Origin: Xanthomonas bromi
GTDB lineage: Bacteria; Pseudomonadota; Gammaproteobacteria; Xanthomonadales; Xanthomonadaceae
Assembly (NCBI RefSeq): GCF_900092025.1
Contig: NZ_FLTX01000023.1
Coordinates: 110,562 to 174,561 of the forward strand
Reading direction: 5' to 3'
DNA: 64,000 bases
A model generated the notes under the pieces. The model saw nothing but the letters and a program-made list of their open reading frames with translations. It did not search any database and was not told where the DNA came from. Positions 1-9,272 of the stretch are shown here, one piece after another (the stretch's first letter is position 1; each line of letters starts with the position of its first letter). Made by a program: the position numbers and the translations under genes.

Positions 1-432
1 GACGACGGCACCTTGCAGCCGGTGGATTCGGGGCAGGTCAACGACTATCTGCGCGAGGCGATGGGCGAGGACTTCACCGCCAAGGATTTCCGCACCTGGG
101 GCGGCACGTTGGCCGCGTTGCAGCGCCTGGCACGGCTGCCGTTGCCCGAGCGCAGCAGCGAGCGCGCACTCAAACAGCTGCAGAACGATGTCATCCGCGA
201 GGTTGCCGATGCCTTGGGCAACACGCCCTCGGTCTGTCGCAAGGCCTATATCGACCCATGTGTGTTCGAAGGTTGGCGTGCGGGCCAGTTGCAGGCAATG
301 GCCACCGGCGTGCGCGGCGAGCGGCAGTGGGAAGCGGCCACGTTGAAGTTCTTGACTGCCTCGCGTAGCAAGCAACGCAAGGCCAGTAAGGCAGACACCC
401 CGAAGCTCGGCGGCCGTAAGCGTGCGGCGTGA
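1..432 (+). CDS. DNA topoisomerase IB, C-terminal part (gene begins before the window)
   Basis: The reading frame is open from base 1, so the 5' end lies outside the window. The visible 143 residues hold the end of the catalytic domain of a eukaryote-like type IB topoisomerase, which relaxes DNA by transient single-strand cleavage. A FTAKDFRTWGGT motif is followed about 60 residues later by SVCRKAYIDP, where the tyrosine is the expected active-site nucleophile. The tail after that is lysine- and arginine-rich and probably binds DNA non-specifically. The internal TTG at 13 is not a start. The stop is at 430-432, and the 255 bases before the next gene show nothing I recognise. Confidence 0.88.
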   Translation, partial: DDGTLQPVDSGQVNDYLREAMGEDFTAKDFRTWGGTLAALQRLARLPLPERSSERALKQLQNDVIREVADALGNTPSVCRKAYIDPCVFEGWRAGQLQAMATGVRGERQWEAATLKFLTASRSKQRKASKADTPKLGGRKRAA

Positions 433-687
433 TGCTGTGCTTCGCCCCGATAGCGCGGGTGAGATAGTCGGCAGCCACAGGCTGCCGGCGCTGATTGGCT
501 AGCTGTAGATCCAGCGCGTGACCGCGTGCTTGGTGTTGCGGCGCACGCATTGTGTTGGCAGCGATCACTCGTCTGCAATCTGTTTTTGACAGCGCTGCGT
601 CCAGGCATCGCACAACAAGCTTAATCGTCCACCGCATCACGTCGCAGCGCATCCATCCGGCAGCATCCGTGCGCGGCCATCGGCGAG

Positions 688-1266
688 TCAGTGCGCGTAC
701 GTGCGGCGCTGCAGGCGATAGGTCGTCGCTGGCGGGATGTTCCAATATGTCCGCCCGATCCTGACCGCCTCCAGATCCAGCGCATCGAGAATATGTGCTG
801 GCACCGAGCATTGGAAGCCGTAGGTAAACAGATACATGCGTCCGTCCGGCTTGAGATGCATGAACGCGCCACGCACGATGGCGGCAACCTGATGTGCGGG
901 CATGTTCAAGAAGCCAAGGCCGCACACGACCGCATCCACACAAGCCCCATCGAAGTGGGAGAGCGATTCAAGATCGGAAACGTCCATCTGCACCACTGTT
1001 GCGCGCGGGAAGCGGTGCGTGAGCAACGATGAGAACGTGTGGTTGTATTCAAGCAGGATCAGGTTCTTTTCGCGCACACCCTTGTCGACCATTGCCTGGG
1101 TAAATGCGCCGGTACCGGGGCCAAGTTCAAGCACACGCCCGGTCCGTTCCGAGAGCTCGGACGTGATGACGGAAGCGAGCGCACGGCCGGAGGGGAGGAT
1201 CGCCGCAACCGAGCAAGGGGCAGCGATCCATTCGCGAAGAAACGAAGCCATATACGAACGTGCCAT
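688..1266 (-). CDS. pmtA: PmtA-type phospholipid N-methyltransferase
   Basis: This 192-residue class I SAM-dependent methyltransferase resembles the rhizobial PmtA type that methylates phosphatidylethanolamine towards phosphatidylcholine. The N-terminus has the family layout FLREWIAAP followed by ILPSGRALA. The SAM-binding motif LELGPGTGAFT lies at residues 46-56, an acidic residue follows at LLEYN, and a VVCGLGFLNM segment sits where motif IV is expected. There is no signal peptide, so it should act at the cytoplasmic face of the inner membrane. It is transcribed alone. The family call is good; the substrate is inferred from the family, and other small-lipid methyltransferases look similar. 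Confidence 0.72.
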   Translation of the reverse strand: MARSYMASFLREWIAAPCSVAAILPSGRALASVITSELSERTGRVLELGPGTGAFTQAMVDKGVREKNLILLEYNHTFSSLLTHRFPRATVVQMDVSDLESLSHFDGACVDAVVCGLGFLNMPAHQVAAIVRGAFMHLKPDGRMYLFTYGFQCSVPAHILDALDLEAVRIGRTYWNIPPATTYRLQRRTYAH

Positions 1267-2357
1267 CTGACCTCACTAACGTTGAAAGAGTTGAGCGCAA
1301 TCTGCAGGACGCAATCGTCATACGGTAGATGGTGACACGCCTTCGGCACCACGACGCCAGGATGCCAATCTGTCCGCCGTCTGTCGTTAATGCCGGACCA
1401 TGATGGAACGTTGAGCCGCCATCAGCATCGACTCCATCGCGGGAGCAAGATAACGGATCTACTTTGCAACTGTGCGCGGAAGCGAACATCGCAAGCGATC
1501 CACGATGGCTGCCGTTGACGGAATAGACTGCGCAACGGCCAAGCAGGCAGGCCATTGATACAGCACTTTGCCAGCCAGCCTTGCATCCGGTTCCTGCCTG
1601 TGTCGCCACACTGTTGCCTCGCGACGCGTGGGGATGCGCTGCGCGTGCTTGCTGCAGAGCGATCTTCGGGGCCACGAGACAGTCACCCAGCACCGCCTCT
1701 TCGAGCGCATTACGGGGGATGGGCGGCTGCTACAGCGTGCCGCCGTAATCCTGCGACAGCTGCTGTGGATTCCGCAAGAGCAAGCGACAGCCAAACGTGG
1801 CACGCGAGCAAAGCGTTCTAGGTTCGCTCACCCATGCCTAAGCGATGGCGTTGCGCAGCGCTTCCCCCATCGAAGCTTGCCGACGCCACCAACGGCAGTG
1901 CTAACAAGCCCGGCCCGATACCTGAAGGCGGCGTTCGTTCCGAAGCGCACAGCTGTCCCAGTGCGCTTGAAGAATTCTTCAACGGACTAAAAGTTCTTTG
2001 ATGGTCGCTTCAAACGATGCAACCCAACCGACGTTCGCTGACGCTTGAGATGCGCTAGTCGCTCGCTCAGGGCGCCGACCTTGCCAACGCCATCGCGTTG
2101 GCTGCTCACGCGCAACGCCAGAGGTGGCGTGGGCCCGGCTGCTTTCATCACCGCCCCTGACGGTGGGCTGATTAGTGACCGGCCGGCGGCCAGTATTCGG
2201 GAATCTATGCGCTGGCAATCCGCGCATAGCGGCGGCGTGACATTGGCGCACCAACAGCCGCTGTCACGTGGCCGTTAAACGCTATCGCTGGCGCGCGATG
2301 GGCAAAGCGCGGCGGCTGCGATGGCCAGCAACCGCTTCACAGCCAAGCGCCTCGCCG
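1267..2357. other. 1.1 kb stretch without a recognisable gene
   Basis: Several open frames of 90-140 codons occur on both strands, but they overlap each other, have low-complexity arginine- and alanine-rich translations and lack good ribosome binding sites. I see no protein motif, tRNA or insertion element. It may hold an eroded gene. Confidence 0.5.
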
Positions 2358-2702
2358 TCAGCCGCAATACACCGCAGTGATGTTGTTGTTCGGGCCAGTT
2401 TCGATGCTCAGGTGATCGCCGCCACTTTCGCTGGCGCCCTGCGCCGGGTCTGCCAGGCCGCTGGCGGTAGTGCCGCCGCTGGCGCGTTCACCACGCCGCA
2501 CGCTGACCTGCAGGCTGTCGCTATCGACGCGCGCACGCTCCACCGTTTGCGCGGCCGCGGCCAGACCCACGATGCCGCGGACCTTTTCGATATGGCACTG
2601 GCCGGAAATCGCGCCATCGATGGGTTGCACCTGCGCCACTTGGTTGGAGGCACAGGCCGATAGCAACAACACCGCAGCGAGCGGGGCAAGGGTGCGGATC
2701 AT
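2358..2702 (-). CDS. I78-family peptidase inhibitor-like lipoprotein
   Basis: The start is placed at the ATG at 2700-2702, which has a GGAG Shine-Dalgarno about 8 bases upstream and opens directly into a lipoprotein signal, MIRTLAPLAAVLLLSAC. The LSAC lipobox predicts lipidation and an envelope location. The mature 95 residues show the I78 pattern: an early cysteine (GQCHIEKVRGIVG), an alanine-rich helix with a conserved arginine, a DHLSIETG segment and the C-terminal NNNITAVYCG. I78 proteins are small inhibitors of serine peptidases. The target protease here is unknown. The gene stands alone between an empty region and an IS relic. Confidence 0.72.
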   Translation of the reverse strand: MIRTLAPLAAVLLLSACASNQVAQVQPIDGAISGQCHIEKVRGIVGLAAAAQTVERARVDSDSLQVSVRRGERASGGTTASGLADPAQGASESGGDHLSIETGPNNNITAVYCG

Positions 2703-2769
2703 CGGAGATCTCCAGCGGAAGAATGGCGCAAGCGTGAAGAACCCGTTGTTGGTATGGCATGAAGGCCGC

Positions 2770-2998
2770 CTGCGGGGGCGCTGCACCCGCTATGACGTGT
2801 TCTGCGCGGTGCTGTAGTTGCTCAAGAGCGGTTGCCAGTGGCGGATGTTGCCGGAGGCGTTCCCCAAATGGCGCACGGTGCATGCGTACTTCCGGATCTG
2901 GAGCGAAGTGGACGCCGATGGGGTGAGCCTGCTGGAGCGGGCATTAAAAAAATCAGGTTGGCGCGGCCCGCGAGAAACGGGGGCGCAGCGCATGCAGC
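2770..2998 (+). mobile_element. IS5-family transposase relic
   Basis: The translation TRYDVFCAVL, stop, LLKSGCQWRMLPEAFPKW then RTVHAYFRIWSE is the N-terminus of an IS5-family transposase, with an in-frame TAG at 2815-2817 where a tyrosine codon is expected. A run of seven A at 2944-2950 marks the usual frameshift site. In the shifted frame the start of the second ORF (NQVGAAREKRGRSACS) can be read before homology stops near 2998. No catalytic DDE region and no terminal repeats remain, so this is an inactive fragment. Confidence 0.7.
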
Positions 2999-3192
2999 AT
3001 GGATCAGCAGGCGTGGCACCGGCGGCGCTGCAGGCATTGGCCGGCCAGCAACGCGCATTGGCCAACCGGCAGGCGACGCTGGCCCGCAAGCAAATCGCCG
3101 CGCAGGCGCGCGCGACAGGCGAGGCGCTGCAGGTGCTGCGCGATGCGTTGAAGAGCGGGCTGGCCACGCAGGTTGTCGGCCAATCGCACTGA
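2999..3192 (+). pseudogene. 3' remnant encoding a coiled-coil tail (unknown gene)
   Basis: Immediately after the IS5 relic an open frame runs to a stop at 3190-3192. It encodes about 60 residues rich in Ala, Gln, Leu and Arg with coiled-coil character (ALQALAGQQRALANRQATLA). It is in the same frame as the transposase remnant, so it appears as a fusion, but its composition is unlike any transposase. It is probably the surviving 3' end of a gene cut by the insertion. A start at the ATG at 2991 is possible but has no convincing ribosome binding site. I do not recognise the family. Confidence 0.35.
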
Positions 3193-3269
3193 GCCCAACT
3201 CACCGCTGCAGGGCGCCAATGCCGCCGTGCTCGCCGATACTGTGCGGCAGGCAGACGGCGAGCAGGCGA

Positions 3270-4349
3270 TGACGTACCGGGTTGTGGTGTTGGGCGGTTT
3301 CGGGCATTTCGGTGCGCGCATCGTGCGGGCGCTGGCGGTCACCCCGCAGATGCACGTGATTGCGGCCGGCCGTCATCCCTCTGAGGTCGCCGTGCACTGG
3401 CCGGACGCCGCACCGGGCCGTATTTCGACGTGCCGGCTGGATCGCGATGCCGCCGATTTCACGACCCGGCTGGCGGCCACCGGCGCCAATGCGGTGGTGC
3501 ACACGGCCGGCCCATTCCAGGGGCAGGCCTATGCGGTCGGCCTTAGCTGCCTGCAGGCCGGCATGCATTACATCGATCTGGCCGATGGCCGCGCCTGCGC
3601 GTCAGGCACAGCGCGTCGCCATCAGCGGCGCCAGCACCTTGCCGGCGCTCTCCAGCGCGGTGATCGACGCGCTGTTGCCGCGCTTTTCTGCCTTGCACGA
3701 AATCCGCATGGTGATCGCGCCTGCGCAGGGCACGCCGCTGGGGCTGGCCACCGTGCGTGCGGTGCTCTCGTATTGCGGCACGCCGTTTACGTGCTGGAGC
3801 GAGGGCCGTTGGCAGACCGTGGTGGGCTGGGCAGCGCCGCAGCGTGTGCCGTTCGCACAGTTGGCGCCGCGGCTGGCATCGCCCTGCGATGTGCCCGACC
3901 ACGACCTGCTGCCGCAGCGTTATCCCGGCGTGCGGACGGTGCAGTTTCGCGCCGCGCTGGAAGTGCCCTTCCTGCAACGTTGCATGGCGGCCATCGCCTG
4001 GTTGCGCCAGCACGGCGTGCCGCTGCCGATGGCGCGGCTGGCCGCGGTCCTTGCGCACGCCGGGCGCTGGTTCGACCGCTTCGGCACCGACCTTGGCGGC
4101 ATGCGCGTGGAGTTGGCCGGCGAACACGATGGCCAGCCGCTCACCGTGCGCTGGGATCTCACCGCGGCGATGCTGCACGGACCGGAGATCCCCTGTTTCG
4201 CCGCGATCCTGCTGGTGCGCAAACTTGCGACAGGGCAGGTGATGCCGAGCGGCGCGCACGCCTGCATGGGGCTGCTGACCCTGGCCGAGTTCGAACAGGA
4301 ATTTGCTGCCTGGCAGATGCGGACAGCAGTGGTGGAAGCGCGCCCGTAA
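3270..4349 (+). pseudogene. Saccharopine-dehydrogenase-like NAD(P)-binding protein, frameshifted
   Basis: The frame opens at 3270 with a Rossmann motif (VVVLGGFGHFGARIVRAL), followed by VVHTAGPFQGQAYAV and MHYIDLADGR, typical of saccharopine-dehydrogenase-like NAD(P)-binding domains. Near 3588 homology jumps to another frame: the first frame goes on into nonsense, while the second resumes with RQAQRVAISGASTLPALSS and continues plausibly to the stop at 4349. A short deletion between DGR and RQAQ is the simplest explanation. Both halves are otherwise well preserved, so the inactivation looks recent. A sequencing error cannot be excluded from this read alone. Confidence 0.72.
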
Positions 4350-4410
4350 GTGCTACCGCGGGTTGCACAGCTCACTCCACTCCCAAATCTCCATTCCCAA
4401 ATCCCCGGCA

Positions 4411-5196
4411 TCACACCTCGCGCACCGTTCGAAACGCGTCCATATCCGCAAACGTGCAAAAATGAAAACGCGGGATCGTGATCGGGCCTGCGGCCGCCAG
4501 CCGCTTGAGCCAGTCGCCCACTGCAGCGCGGTAGGCGGCCTGTTCTGCCCTATCGAGCGTTTCGCACAGGTAGGCCAACGAGATATGAAACTGGAAATTG
4601 ACGTAGTCCGGGCGTTGCAGGCGGGTCAGCGTCATCAACCCCTGGCGCGCGGCTTCCAGGCGCTGTGCGGTCTGTGCATCGGCAGGGCGCAGCGGGATGA
4701 GCAGATTGTCGTTGTTGCCGGTCTTTGCCGCAGCCGGATTCACCACAAAGCTGCACGCACCCAGCGGCGCCGCAGTGCGTTGGGTCAGCCGCGCAAGAAA
4801 ATCGGCATTGATCTCGCTCAACGCCACATCGCGCGTCAGATCGCTTGGCCATGGCCCGCCGGCGCGGTCGATCTCGTTGACCCCGCCCAGCAGGGTCACG
4901 TGATAACTGCTGGGCGGCAGCAGCGCAAATTTGTTCGCGAAGCGCTTCTCGGGCAGTTCGCGGTAGATGTCCAATACGCGGTCGAAGCTGTCGTAGCCGT
5001 CGCCCTGTTGTTCAAGATGACCAACGAAGGTATTGCCGGCAAATGCCATCGGCCGCCGCGAGCGCAAAAACTTGCTGCCCACATCCGGCGGCGGTGTATT
5101 GGCCAACGCAGGCAGGCCGCTGGTCAGCAGCGCGGCGCTGGCGGTAGCGGCCATCAGATGGCGGCGGCTGATGCGGGTGTCCAGAAACGACGACAT
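4411..5196 (-). CDS. Exported DUF1868 protein, 2H phosphoesterase superfamily
   Basis: This 261-residue protein opens with a twin-arginine-like signal (SRRHLMAATASAALL) ending near ALA-N, so it should act in the periplasm. The mature part carries the two H-x-T/S motifs of the 2H phosphoesterase fold: YHVTLLGG (His99, Thr101) and FQFHISLAYL (His204, Ser206). 2H enzymes hydrolyse 2',3'-cyclic or linear 2',5' phosphodiesters; the substrate of the DUF1868 branch is unknown to me. The start lies 10 bases after the stop of the TonB-dependent receptor on the same strand, so the two genes very probably form one operon. Confidence 0.75.
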   Translation of the reverse strand: MSSFLDTRISRRHLMAATASAALLTSGLPALANTPPPDVGSKFLRSRRPMAFAGNTFVGHLEQQGDGYDSFDRVLDIYRELPEKRFANKFALLPPSSYHVTLLGGVNEIDRAGGPWPSDLTRDVALSEINADFLARLTQRTAAPLGACSFVVNPAAAKTGNNDNLLIPLRPADAQTAQRLEAARQGLMTLTRLQRPDYVNFQFHISLAYLCETLDRAEQAAYRAAVGDWLKRLAAAGPITIPRFHFCTFADMDAFRTVREV

Positions 5197-5206
5197 GGGA
5201 AAATCC

Positions 5207-7879
5207 TCAGAGTTTGACGTTGATGCCGAGCATCACGGTGGGGGCCATCTTCCAGGCCGATTGCACGTATTCCTGGTGGCGGCCGATGCGGTACTCGTAG
5301 CCCTGGCCGGCCAGGTTGAGCACATCCAGGCTCACTGCCATTGCCGGCGAGACGTCCCAGGCCAGTTTAAGATCGAGACGGTCCAGCGGTTGCTGGTCGC
5401 GGTTGCGATAGAACTCCTGCTGGCTGCTGTAGTTGGGGTAGCGGTCGTCCCACAGCTCGCCGGTGCGGCTCCAGGCCAGCGTGCTGCGCAGCGGCCCGCG
5501 GGCGTAATTCAGGGTCAGGTTCCACAACTGCCTGGGTTGCTGCGGCAGTACGTCCAGCGTGGTGCGGGTGCCATCGCCGAGCACCACCGGGTAGTCCACG
5601 TGCAGGAACGTCACATTGGCCCCGACCGACAGCCCGGCAAGCGCGGGCAGCCACGGGCCGAGTTCCTTGATCGCGCCGAGTTCGGCGCCGCGCATGCGCA
5701 CCGGGCGGTCGGTGTTGCGCGGCTGGGTGACCAGCACCGGCTGGCCGTCGATGTCCTGCAGCTGGCCGTAGCGGAAGATCTCGTTGTCGATGGTCTTGTG
5801 GAACAGGGCGATCGACAGCAGGCTGCCGCCGTCGTCGAAGGTCCAGTCGTGGCCAAGGTCCAGATTCTGCGAGCGGCGTGGTTGCAGGTCCGGGTTGCCC
5901 TGGTTGAGCGTCGGCGGGGTGCTGCCCAGCGTGAGCACGCCGCCGTTGAGCGCCATCTGGTCCAGCCGCGGCCGCCCGATCGAGCGCGAGGCGCCAACGC
6001 GCAAGGTGCCGTTGGCGCTGGTCTGCCACTGGCCGGATAGCGACGGCAGCCAGTTGCGGTAGGTCCGTTGCGCCCCGAGCGCGGTCCACACGTTACCGCT
6101 CAGCTGCTGACCGGTGCTGCCGAAGCGCGTCTGTTCCAGGCGCACGCCACCGGCCAGGCGCCAGCCTTCGCCGCGCCACTGTGCCTGGGCGAAGCCGGCG
6201 CGTACCTGCTCGTCGACGGCGTAACTGCCGCTGTTCTGCGCGGTGGTGTCCACCACTGCGCGCGCCTGGCCGGCAACCGCATCCCAGCGGGCATCGGCCA
6301 GCGCCGGGGCGATGGTCAGCATCGGCGTGGTGCCGCCCACCAGTGCGCAGGTCGGGCTGCCCAGTACATCGGCCAGCGAATACGGCAACCCGCTCCAGGT
6401 GGTGCGCTGGAACGCGGTCTGCATGTGCGTGCGCACCTGACGCAGGCCCCAGGCCAAGCCCAGTCCCTGGCTGTCTTCGTCCATGTTGCGCCGCAGTTCC
6501 AGTTGCAGGTCGCTGACCCGCTCGGCGTGGGTCGTGCGTTCCTGCTGGTGGTTGAGGTTGGCGTACCGGGTTGGGTCGTCGGCCAGGGCCGGATTCACCG
6601 GCGTGAAGGCGGCCAGTTCGCCGCTCCAGTCGAAGCCGTACGCCAAGCGGTTTTGCTGGAAGCGATCCCAGGTCTGCGGGTTGTCCACCGTGGCCCGCGA
6701 GGCGCTTGCGCGCAGCGCGGCGCGCCACTGTGCCGGCAGCTCGGCCAGCAGTTCGCCGTTGATGCCGGACGGGCCGCGCTTCCAGCGTAACTGCCCCAAC
6801 TCGACGAGCTGGTTGAGGTTGTCCAGCGTGCCGCTTTCCGGGCCGGTGCGGGTCAGGCGCGCGCTGTTCTGCACCTGCGCGGCCTGGGTATCGCGGTCGT
6901 AGGCTTCGCGCTGGCGGAATGCATATCCGGATACATGGCCGCTGAGCGGGCCGTCCGGCTGCCAATCCACGCGCGCGGTCAGGCCGCGGCGCTCGCGGGT
7001 ATTGTCGTAGTTGTACCAGCGCCGTTCGCTGGGCACCGCGTCGCCCACGCCGCCATAGGGCACCTGCGCGCGCGCGCCGTCGGCGTTGTACCAGTTCAGG
7101 GCGCCGCCGTTTTCCTGCTGCGGCACCGAGATCTCACGGCGCCAGAAGCTGGCCGCCCCCAGGAATGCAAATTCGCCGTCACGCCCGAAGCGCCTGCCCC
7201 ATTTGAGCTCGCCTTCGCCCACCGGCGTGCGGCCGCCATAGCGGCTCCCCATCAGGTTGGCGCCGCCCTTGGCCGAGGCGGTCAGCAGGCCGTCCGGGCG
7301 ACCGAAGCCGGTGGCGGTGACCAGGTTGGTGACCCCGCCGATCGCGCCGCCGTCGTTTTCCGGCAGCAGCGACTTCACCACATCGATGCGGTCGACGAAG
7401 TTCGCCGGTAGCACATCCATCAAGGCCTGGCGGCTGCCGATGTCGTTGCTTGCGAATGCAAAGCCGTCGATCAGCATGCTGTTGTAGTTGTAGTTGCCGT
7501 TGAGGCCGCGCACGGTCACGTAGCGCGGTTCGCCCTGGTACTCCACGGTGCTCACGCCGGTGACGCGGCGCAGCGCATCGCCGACGTTGAAATCCGGCAG
7601 CTGCCCGATGCTGTCGGAGGCAACCGAATCCACGATGGTGGGCGCGGCCTGCTTGGTGGCGATGGCACGGGTGTTCTGTGACTGGAACGAGGTCCGCACC
7701 TGCACCGCATCCAGGGTGTGCGCGTTGTCCGGGGCTGGTGCGTCAGCATCGACCGGCGTCTCGGCCGCGCTGGCCGGCCCGGGAAGCCAGCCGGTCAAGA
7801 CCAGCGACAACGCATGCCGGGGCTGCGGGCAAGACGGTGGGCTGCAATGGAGGCGGGAATGAGGCCGCAATGGGCGCAT
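5207..7879 (-). CDS. TonB-dependent outer-membrane receptor
   Basis: This 890-residue receptor has an N-terminal signal (cleavage near ASA-AE). The TonB box LDAVQV lies about residues 54-59 and the plug follows, with SIGQLPDFNVGDALRRVTGV and ITVRGL-like elements (RYVTVRGLNGNYNYNSMLID). The C-terminal barrel ends in an aromatic/hydrophobic strand (VMLGINVKL). The plug type (DALRRVTGVS, LLPENDGGAIGG) is that of large Xanthomonas receptors for carbohydrates or other organic substrates rather than classic siderophore receptors. It is the first gene of an operon with the DUF1868 phosphoesterase and diverges from a ROK regulator, which suggests substrate-responsive control. The substrate is not deducible. 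Confidence 0.88.
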   Translation of the reverse strand: MRPLRPHSRLHCSPPSCPQPRHALSLVLTGWLPGPASAAETPVDADAPAPDNAHTLDAVQVRTSFQSQNTRAIATKQAAPTIVDSVASDSIGQLPDFNVGDALRRVTGVSTVEYQGEPRYVTVRGLNGNYNYNSMLIDGFAFASNDIGSRQALMDVLPANFVDRIDVVKSLLPENDGGAIGGVTNLVTATGFGRPDGLLTASAKGGANLMGSRYGGRTPVGEGELKWGRRFGRDGEFAFLGAASFWRREISVPQQENGGALNWYNADGARAQVPYGGVGDAVPSERRWYNYDNTRERRGLTARVDWQPDGPLSGHVSGYAFRQREAYDRDTQAAQVQNSARLTRTGPESGTLDNLNQLVELGQLRWKRGPSGINGELLAELPAQWRAALRASASRATVDNPQTWDRFQQNRLAYGFDWSGELAAFTPVNPALADDPTRYANLNHQQERTTHAERVSDLQLELRRNMDEDSQGLGLAWGLRQVRTHMQTAFQRTTWSGLPYSLADVLGSPTCALVGGTTPMLTIAPALADARWDAVAGQARAVVDTTAQNSGSYAVDEQVRAGFAQAQWRGEGWRLAGGVRLEQTRFGSTGQQLSGNVWTALGAQRTYRNWLPSLSGQWQTSANGTLRVGASRSIGRPRLDQMALNGGVLTLGSTPPTLNQGNPDLQPRRSQNLDLGHDWTFDDGGSLLSIALFHKTIDNEIFRYGQLQDIDGQPVLVTQPRNTDRPVRMRGAELGAIKELGPWLPALAGLSVGANVTFLHVDYPVVLGDGTRTTLDVLPQQPRQLWNLTLNYARGPLRSTLAWSRTGELWDDRYPNYSSQQEFYRNRDQQPLDRLDLKLAWDVSPAMAVSLDVLNLAGQGYEYRIGRHQEYVQSAWKMAPTVMLGINVKL

Positions 7880-7924
7880 GGCACGATCCGACGTCGGACG
7901 GCTCCGAGGCGGGCCGCAGGCGGA

Positions 7925-7949
7925 TTAAATTAAGCTTGTTAATTAAAGT
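7925..7949. promoter_or_regulatory. AT-rich operator candidate between the TonB receptor and the ROK regulator
   Basis: The 74-base divergent intergenic region contains an island of TTAAATTAA, a 5-base spacer and TTAATTAA, strongly AT-rich within GC-rich DNA. The two arms are near inverted repeats. A ROK regulator is encoded 5 bases downstream, so this is the obvious candidate binding site controlling both directions. This is inference from position and composition. Confidence 0.45.
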
Positions 7950-7953
7950 GATT

Positions 7954-9129
7954 ATGACAACGACAGAACTTTCGCCGCTATTCTTCGCAAATGCGGCCAT
8001 CCGTTCGCGCTACCGTCGCCGCAGCGACGGCCACGCCGCCGGTCCCAGCGAGCGCCTGCTGCTGAATCTGATTCGCCGTGCCGGGCAGATCGAACGTGCG
8101 GACCTGCCGCGCGCCAGCGGGCTCAGCGTGCCCGGCACCAAGGGCATCATCGACCCGCTGGTGGCCCATGGCCTGCTGCAGCTAGGGCCGTCGCTGCGGC
8201 GTGGCCGCGGCCAGCCCAGCGCGCAGGTGAGTCTGGTGCCCGGTTATGCCTACAGCATCGGGGTGTCGTTGATGGTCGATGGCATTGCCGTGGTGTTGAT
8301 CGACTTCGCCGGGCAGGTCTGTGGCCAACGCGAGCACACCGCTTTCCCTTTGACCCTGGCGGTGGTGCGCGCGCACCTGCCCGCGCTGGTAGAGGTGGTG
8401 CTGCAGGGCGCAGGCGTGGACCGGCAGCGCGTGTTTGGCGTCGGTCTGAGCATGACCGGGCCGCGGATCGGCGACGGCACCCGGGTCAATCCGCCGCTGT
8501 CGCTGGCAGCGGAATGGATGCAGGTCGAGTTGGACCGGTTGGTCGCCGACTGCCTGCAGCTGCCGGTCTGGATGGACAACGATGCCCACTGCGCCGCCTT
8601 GGCCGAAGCGGTGTACGGGGTGGGCCGGCAATCGCCGGATCTTGTCTATCTGTACATCGCCGACGGCTTTGCCGCAGGCGTGATCGCGGCGGGCAGCGTG
8701 CGCCGCGGCGCGCATGCGAATGCGGGCGAACTTGGCCGCATTTCCGCCATCACCGGCATGCCGCGACCCACCCTGGAAAGCCTGCGTCAGGCGCTGGTCG
8801 CCGACGGCCATGTATTGCCGGACCTGCACGCCATGCTGCGGCACTACGATGCGGCATGGCCACAGATTGAGGCCTGGTTGGATGCGGTCCAACCCACCGT
8901 GACCCTGGCGGTGGCCGCCATCATCGCGTTGATCGACCCGCCGACGATCGTCTTCGGCGCACGCCTGCCTGCCGATCTGGCGCAGCGGTTGATCGCCCGC
9001 ATCGCCTTCGAATCGGCGCCGCGGCGTGGCGTCGCATCGCCATATCCGTCCCTGCTGGTGGGGCAGGTGCACGCACAGGCCACGGTGCTGGGCGCAGCCA
9101 TGCTGCCGTTCAAGGAAACCCTGTTCTAG
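7954..9129 (+). CDS. ROK-family transcriptional regulator
   Basis: The 391-residue protein has an N-terminal winged helix-turn-helix (about residues 28-80, ERLLLNLIRRAGQIERADL) and a ROK/actin-like sugar-kinase domain with the ATP/sugar-site motif WMDNDAHCAALAEAVYG. The usual ROK zinc motif (CxCGxxGC) is absent: the region after AGELGRIS has no cysteines, and the sugar-contacting histidine of the ExGH motif is arginine here. It therefore probably works as a regulator with altered ligand recognition, not as a kinase. It diverges from the receptor/2H operon and likely controls it. No strong Shine-Dalgarno precedes the ATG at 7954; the message may be nearly leaderless. Confidence 0.82.
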   Translation: MTTTELSPLFFANAAIRSRYRRRSDGHAAGPSERLLLNLIRRAGQIERADLPRASGLSVPGTKGIIDPLVAHGLLQLGPSLRRGRGQPSAQVSLVPGYAYSIGVSLMVDGIAVVLIDFAGQVCGQREHTAFPLTLAVVRAHLPALVEVVLQGAGVDRQRVFGVGLSMTGPRIGDGTRVNPPLSLAAEWMQVELDRLVADCLQLPVWMDNDAHCAALAEAVYGVGRQSPDLVYLYIADGFAAGVIAAGSVRRGAHANAGELGRISAITGMPRPTLESLRQALVADGHVLPDLHAMLRHYDAAWPQIEAWLDAVQPTVTLAVAAIIALIDPPTIVFGARLPADLAQRLIARIAFESAPRRGVASPYPSLLVGQVHAQATVLGAAMLPFKETLF

Positions 9130-9183
9130 CGCAGGCGATGCCACACGCCAGCAAGGCCGCCGGCGTTGCACGTGCGGCATCGT

Positions 9184-9208
9184 TTCGCATTGCGGTAGCA
9201 GATTTCGC
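9184..9208 (+). promoter_or_regulatory. Perfect PIP box (HrpX-binding site)
   Basis: TTCGC, exactly 15 bases, then TTCGC matches the plant-inducible promoter consensus TTCGB-N15-TTCGB recognised by HrpX. It lies 55 bases after the ROK gene stop and 64 bases before the ATG of the GDPD-domain protein. I did not find a clean YANNNT -10 element at the usual 30-32 base spacing. Confidence 0.8.
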
Positions 9209-9272
9209 CCTGGTCGGGAATTGTCATATGGCATTGGGTCTACTGGCCGCCACCAGTGCTCCGGAGCGCATC

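Noticed and set aside
191..943. 250-codon minus-strand frame over the topoisomerase end
   Set aside because: It overlaps two supported genes and has no motif or ribosome site.
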